This document shows positions 58,211 to 64,000 of a DNA stretch of 64,000 nt, one piece after another. Position 1 is the first letter of the stretch. Each line of letters begins with the position of its first letter. The notes under the pieces were generated by a model, which worked only from the letters and a program-made list of their open reading frames with translations, had not been told where the DNA came from and made no database searches. Origin of the DNA: Stromatinia cepivora (Eukaryota > Ascomycota > Leotiomycetes > Helotiales > Sclerotiniaceae); NCBI GenBank assembly GCA_014898415.1, contig RCTD01000009.1:434001-498000 (forward strand), read 5' to 3'. The position numbers were made by a program, and so were the translations under genes.

Positions 58211-60878
58211 CTCTTTAAATCCACCTTTTAACCCACAACCCAAAAATCCACAACTCAGGCACAAGATCAATTAATGACATGAAGATTCAAGTAACACACT
58301 CCGTAGAGAAGGAAGAAGAAGAAAAAAAAAGAGTCAGGGTGTACGCTAATTCTGTTTCCTCTTCAATCCAGAACTAGAAGTTTAAAATCAGGGACCAGTT
58401 AAACGATCATGTACCTACTACGGTACAAGTTTTCATGCATCCGGTTCTGTTTTGTGCGCTGTATAAATGCATAGCATAAGAAAAAGAATTCCTAGGTATG
58501 TTTGTGCTGTAACCTGTACCCGTACTCGTATCTGTACTAATGTCTACTTTAGGGCTTCATATTGAGAAAGAAGATAAATGATGAATTGTTCTGCTTTGAT
58601 ATGTGGTTCCCTGAGTATGGTTCTCAAGTAGGTAATCATAATTCATATTGGATAACTTACATACTACCTATGAATGGAAACAATTTCTAGGATGATGAGG
58701 CGAAAGCACCGTAGGATCAATGCATTCATGGATGGTTTTCTTCCTTGTAATCTGGATGATAACCAAGTAGGTATATTTGGACTCATACATATTTACCCCG
58801 GGCTTATTTAAGAATGTACCCATTGGTCTGCCCTTGGAGTAAGCCTCCGACGATACATTTCACCCTATTTCCCGGGCACAGATTAGTTTACTTTGCTTTG
58901 GTACTTGATATTTCTAGGTATCTAAATTAAGCCAATCATGCTATAGATATCTATAATATCCGAAGTCTCACTCCCTTACTCCTTTTCTTCCCATATCATT
59001 GATATAAGTCCGTTCAATTAGTCAACCATTGTTGAAGGGATAGATAAATAGGTAGAATTATCATTGTCTCACGTCCCATTGAATCATCACCCAACAATTT
59101 CAATCTTCAAAACTTTCTCGAGTGAACAGCTCATCTACTCCGTATACCTAGGTATCACTAATCAACTCAACTGCATGTGCTTGCGGAGTGCATCTTTGTA
59201 AGTAAGGTCCTAAATTTACTCCCACAATCCGAATTATGGCCTGACACGTAAAAGGTAGCAATGCAGCCAAAGAGTTGCATGCCGTATTACAGAACCACAG
59301 GGGTAAGCTCGTGGCAGTGTATGGCTGCGTTTTATAATTACCACCTATTATCACACTTTAACTTCCTTGCACAAACAATACCCGAACCACAATACGACGA
59401 TAGAAGATTAAAATTCTAGATGAGCGAGATGAGATCTTCCACAAGATATCACGCTCCAATACTTTACTTGTTAGCGTTCTCCACAACCGTCTGCTTCTCT
59501 CACAGGTGGTCAACATCTACAGCACGGATTGATAGATGGCGTTGATGATACCATATCTGAACGGCCAAGACCGCATCCTCGAACCAACCACGCCGGCTGA
59601 AAAATTGACCTGAACAGTCTAGGTGGCTCCAAGACTGCGGTTCATAAGTTTCAACGACTCATGAAGAGGCCAAAAAGAACAATGGTACAACCGACCCCGT
59701 GTCTTACGGTTCGTCGCGCATAGGTGTCCTATGGGATGAGAATCCCTCGTGGAGGAAGCACAGGATCCCCACTACAAATATTATCGAGTCATTGAACAGT
59801 GTGATGAGACTGCACCTGCAGCATGTTATGCTGAACTGCCTGAGCAATTGTTGTCTTGAATCTTGAATCGAAAGCTTATGGACGGTATACCGTGCGCTCA
59901 GAGCTCTTTCTATTTTCTTTGTTAAGGTCCAGAGAAATGAATCCATTACGCTTTTCCTGTAAACAATGTATCGCCGTGGCGGCGTGGCCAAAGTTCTATA
60001 ACCAATATTCAATTTTAATCTTACCAGGTTGGTAGGTCGTCCTGATATCCATGGAAAAAAGGCACGAGACAAAGTACAAGGACCAGAATGTGCTCCCTTT
60101 CATCCACAACCCTTCTACAACCCGGAGCAAAAATCAATCTTTTCCGAACCGCGAGTACTTGCCTTGGGGGGTAAAACTGCCTTTTCCTTGAAATCACGAT
60201 TTTTCTCCGGCCAAACTAATGATTGGCTGTCTTGGCAAAGATTTCCCTTTACCCAATTGGGAAGAGTTATGCAAGGGCATGCATTCCCTCACTAAACTTT
60301 GAGAAACTTCAACCACTTTGGGATATCCTCATTTCTCGGAATTTCCAATACATCATTCTTCACGAAAAGCTTACTTTTGTACTCCGTACATATTAACGAA
60401 AGATGAAGCATTTGAGAAATCTGCCCAACCCTTCCGATTCGGGTTTCTTTGATTTTAGTCCCTTCGCCCAATCCATACATTTCGGAGATTATCACACTCA
60501 CAGACGTTCACATAATTGGAGCACAACGTTGAAACTTTAAATCCAATTCATTTATTTTTTTTCTTTCCTTTCCAAGGGGAAGTGGGACATGGACAAGGAA
60601 TCTTCAGGTTTTTGTTTCGTCATCACAGACAATGTCATGTGCTTTGAATCCTACGTCGATGGGGACAACTTCTTACTCGCGTTCCGTATAATATCTTGGC
60701 TCTCAGAAAAGGCTCAAGCAATCCATTTTCTCGCCATCCCTATTTTTCATGGTGGCGACGGCATATTTATGGCACGGCACGGTGTGGTATCTGAGTGTAA
60801 GTAAGGTCATAGCTCCAAGGAAGTGCAAAGCAAGTCCAAACAACCTTCTGGGGTAGCGGCACGAGATGAGACACAGCA

Positions 60879-61020
60879 CTGCACTGAAGTCTGCAAGTTA
60901 AGCTTAGCTTTCTGCATCTGGTACCTAGAAATTAAGCCTCGAAACTCGATTTTGAAGTCTGCAAGTGAAGTCTGGTTTTCTGCACAATTTACGCGACAAT
61001 GAACAGAAGTCTGCACTGCC
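60879..61020. repeat. Interspersed GAAGTCTGCA motifs
   Basis: AAGTCTGCA occurs three times as direct repeats within 140 bp, with the related GAAGTCTGG once, and an inverted GCAGACTT follows at ~61082. This may be the remnant of a small repeat element; the boundaries are unclear. Confidence 0.45.
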
Positions 61021-62120
61021 ATCTTCGTGGACCTTTACCTTGGGTCAATTGTATAGTCTGTTGTATGTATTGTTTGGGGCGCAGACTTATTGGGGATCAG
61101 GTTCACGATATTGCACGTGGACTCGTAGTTGAGCAATGTATTTTGGGATGTTTTTGAGCTGTTTATCGGGTTGAAAGTTTAATATGCACGTATGAATGTG
61201 CGTGCTCGATGTCAAATTTCCACGTGGGTTGGAATGGTGGGATATGGTCCGTTAGTTCGAATTTATATCCTCACAATGTCTAAATCAAACTTCTAAGTCC
61301 GAGCCTCAATTGTGGCTTGGTAAGAAAATTCAATGACAGGTTGATCCAACAATTTGAACCTACTTGACCTTAATCTTGGCCTCAAACCCGACCGCGGCTC
61401 CGACCATGATCAAAGGCCACCACCACATCATTTTTGTATGGTCACAGCAACATTGACCAGTTTCTCATGATGACCTTCTGGCCATATGGTCAATTGTTCG
61501 TAAAAATCACCATAAGAGATAGGTGATTGGGGTTTAGTGGGGAGTGAGGTCTGAAACGTGGTTGGTTGGGCTATATTCTGATGGAACATGGTTGGTTGGG
61601 TTAGCTGAGGTTGGACTTGGTGGCTGGTATGTACACATAGTCGTAGGCCTGATAGCCTTGTGGTTTGTGTATGTTTTGATTCGTGTTTCGTGTTGGTTAC
61701 GTATGGTAATGTTGGAATGGGGGGTGTTGGAGAGTTGTTGGAGGTCTCTAGGAGGACCTTGAGGAGAGGATGGTGTATAAAGAGAAATGGGATTAGAAGG
61801 ACAGCAGTGCAAGATACCTATGAAATATAGATATTCAGATATCTCCCATCGAGATTCTGTAATAGACTTCTCTTTCCCGCCCTAGATCGGTTCCTCCACA
61901 TCTATTCTCTCTTTAACACTGGCATTTAGTATTTGCCTGAGTTCATCATTCGCTATTGTGTTTTCATTCTTTTGTTCTTTATTTTGAAATATTGTTGTAT
62001 ATCATTGTAGTCTTTTCTCATTCACATTTTGTTTTCCTGGCAAAGTTTCTAGAGATGCAAAACTAGTGTGATTGTTGAAAAATGTATAGGGGATTACTGT
62101 AGTAGTATCTGTTTAATATT

Positions 62121-62160
62121 CTTCTTTCCTTCCTTCCTTCCTTCCTTCCTTCCTCCCTTC
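62121..62160. repeat. Microsatellite (TTCC)n
   Basis: About eight copies of TTCC with one C insertion at the 3' end. It lies ~100 bp outside the MITE. Confidence 0.95.
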
Positions 62161-62253
62161 CTTCTTCTCATGCATTTCTCATGTTTGAAAATTTGAAATG
62201 AGATACTGGATTATATATAGCACGCTTAAGACTCTAATGGAGTATTGTATTTT

Positions 62254-62965
62254 TGTTCCGGGCCATTGCGCAAATTTGACATTCCGAAATCAACTTAGCT
62301 CATTCCGAAATACATTGGTTCGCCAAATGAACTAGTTGATACCGAAAATGGTAAAAATGAGGGCATTCACAAATGAACTAAGTTTATACAAAAATAATAT
62401 ATTCAATATCCTAATTCATTGACTAATAGATTAGTATATACATTAATGTGAAGGAAGAGAGGGGATTACAATTTCATCATTGTCTATATTTTCAATTTTA
62501 TCGTCACCTATATTTCCAACCTCATCGTCGTTTTTATCCCTGTTTTCAATCTCATCATCCCTTTTTTCTTTTGTTTAATTAATATAGAAATTATAATTGG
62601 AATTACTATATAAAATGAATGAATAATATTAAAGATTTTTTCTATAAACCTTGAATCTCTGAATCATAGATTTTGAATTCTCATAAACTTTAAAACCTTA
62701 TAGATTTTTAAACTTTAAGTCTTTGTAGATCTTAATTTATTTGTTAAATTAGTATAATAAGATATAAAAAATATTTATGAATAAACTAGCTCATTTGTGA
62801 ATAGCCTCATTATTGCTATAAATAGATATATTGCGTAATCAACTAGCTCATTTAAATATTGAATTGATTGGCGAATAAACTAGGGTATTCACCAATAAGC
62901 TAGCTCATTTCGAAATACATTACGTTGATTTCGGAATCCCGGATTTGCGCAATGGCCCGGAACAG
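62254..62965. mobile_element. MITE-like non-autonomous DNA transposon (712 bp, ~40-bp TIRs)
   Basis: The left end (from TGTTCCGGGCCATTGCGCAA) and the reverse complement of the right end match for 22 bases. They differ over about 5 bp (TTGAC vs CCGGG), then match for another 14 (ATTCCGAAATCAAC), giving ~41-bp terminal inverted repeats with few mismatches. The interior is very AT-rich and has no open frame for a transposase. A subterminal motif TAGCTCATT occurs four times (62296, 62787, 62844, 62902), with further variants. I see no clear target-site duplication next to the ends, so the family cannot be assigned. Confidence 0.8.
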
Positions 62966-63433
62966 ATGCACTTCCCAAGCTAGAAATACCCTCTCTCAAA
63001 TTGAAGTTTATGTAAATGCAAATGGAAAGATTGGAGCTTTGCTTTGATTTATATTAGGAATGGAGTTGACGTGCTGATGGTGACGTCTATAGGCAAGGTG
63101 GTACGTAGATGGAGGGGATTGCAATGGAAGTAGAGCGGTAAAGCTGTCAAATGGTTTAGATAATGAGGGATACTAGGAAAAAACATTGAGAACGTACGAT
63201 TCATTCCACCTGGGCACACATTGATTAACCAAAGAAAAGACCATCATTCCCAATGCCGCAACAAAAACAAAAACAAAAAATCAATCTTCACTTCACTTCA
63301 CTTCCATCAACTCTCATCCAACCTCCCCGTTACCACCCATCCACCCACACAAAACGATACAGAATATCAACCAATCGACCTCACCCACCCATCACCAAAA
63401 TCCACACCACCACTTCACATGCCCAACCCCCTT

Positions 63434-63450
63434 CCCCCCCCCCCCCCCCC
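63434..63450. repeat. C17 homopolymer followed by A-rich run
   Basis: Seventeen C then A7, read directly; a likely spot for length errors. Confidence 0.9.
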
Positions 63451-64000
63451 AAAAAAACAAAAAAGAAACAAAAAAAATCAAAATATCAAAAGGATGACGT
63501 CGACATTATCATCCTCCCAGGTGCATGGTCTGTAGCTGCCTGTGGCTAATATCTTTCTCTTAGAAGTGAGTAGTTGAAGTCAGAAGTCTTCGCTCTACTC
63601 ACTGCACCAAACGGATTATTAGTTGGGAGTTGGGGGTTTGGAGGGGTATATATGGGTGGGTTTGGGGCGGAGGGGGGAGGGGGAGTGAATATTCGTGGCG
63701 AGGTGGTGGGATGGTTTGTTTTGTTTGTGTGGGGAGGTGAGGTGGTGAGGTGGGAAGATGATTATGGGTTTGAGTGGCTTTATTTGGGCTGGATTATGAT
63801 TCAGGCATGGGATTTGAAGAGTCTGGTTTCTTTTGTAGGAGTGCAGTCTTGTTTTGCAACACAACTCTCAGTTTTTGAGCAGAGTTATCGCGAAAATAAC
63901 CTTTGAAGTTAGAGACCACTGGAACCACGAATCCACAATGAGTCTCACTGTTGCCGTTTGCTTGAAGTCATTATCACTGATTCTGATCACTGTAGTCATT

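Larger units (their letters stand above)
56841..64000. other. 7.2-kb region without recognised genes, containing a MITE
   Basis: Only short overlapping frames (at most ~163 aa, low complexity) occur. 56841-57900 should contain the promoter/leader of the gene ending at 54483 and CT-rich tracts. 57950-59400 is AT-rich and unique. 59400-61000 has mixed unique sequence. Tandem repeats and a terminal-inverted-repeat element are listed separately. 63230-63540 is C/A-rich low complexity. Confidence 0.5.

Noticed and set aside
61544..61812. Overlapping frames of 72 and 92 aa
   Set aside because: Derived from imperfect GGTTGGTTGGG direct repeats; no protein-like features.

Overview
The window is nuclear DNA of a filamentous ascomycete (Pezizomycotina), probably Leotiomycetes/Helotiales (Botrytis- or Sclerotinia-like). 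The evidence is short spliceosomal introns (mostly 45-90 nt, GTANGT donors, CTAAC-like branch sites), long AT-rich spacers full of microsatellites, and several genes found only in filamentous fungi (EgtD-EgtB fusion, two-finger SRE-type GATA repressor, Aspf2/Pra1-type zincophore). The class-level placement is an inference; no marker locus is present.

Layout. 0-4.5 kb: 5' part of AP-3 beta adaptin (minus, cut by the window edge), an orphan protein with a possible RecA/Rad51-paralogue-like fold (plus), and kinetochore NUF2 (minus). 6.3-9.7 kb: a 13-exon ergothioneine synthase gene (plus). 11.6-13.6 kb: an orphan protein with a Cys/His-rich N-terminus (plus). 13.6-20.2 kb: gene-poor DNA with minisatellites. 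20.2-27.5 kb: an SreA/URBS1-like iron-responsive GATA repressor (plus), the Golgi membrane protein TVP15 (minus, 7 exons) and a D-amino-acid oxidase (minus). 29-34.5 kb: an OTU-domain protease (plus), a stretch of unassigned coding-like DNA, and an F-box-like protein (minus). 37.9-44.4 kb: a metal block with an Aspf2/Pra1-like zincophore (minus) divergent from a ZIP zinc transporter (plus), which converges on a CorA-like transporter (minus). 46.5-48.4 kb: RCC1 with a histone-H1-like tail and a 1-nt frame break (plus). 51.4-52.1 kb: thioredoxin (minus). 54.5-56.8 kb: a 785-aa disordered orphan (minus). 56.8-64 kb: no gene recognised, but a 712-bp MITE-like element with ~40-bp terminal inverted repeats lies at 62.25-62.97 kb.

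How the genes relate. Most are independent housekeeping genes. The exception is the zincophore/ZIP pair. It shares a 1.33-kb promoter containing a hairpin of CAAGGT (ZafA-type) motifs overlapped by a GCCAAG (PacC-type) motif, and the two proteins share short CHxH...C modules. This matches the zinc- and alkaline-pH-controlled zincophore system known from Aspergillus and Candida. SreA (iron), ergothioneine synthase, thioredoxin and D-amino-acid oxidase add a loose metal/redox theme, but nothing shows they are co-regulated.

Exon coordinates were derived by hand from reading frame, splice signals and remembered family motifs. No database search was possible.
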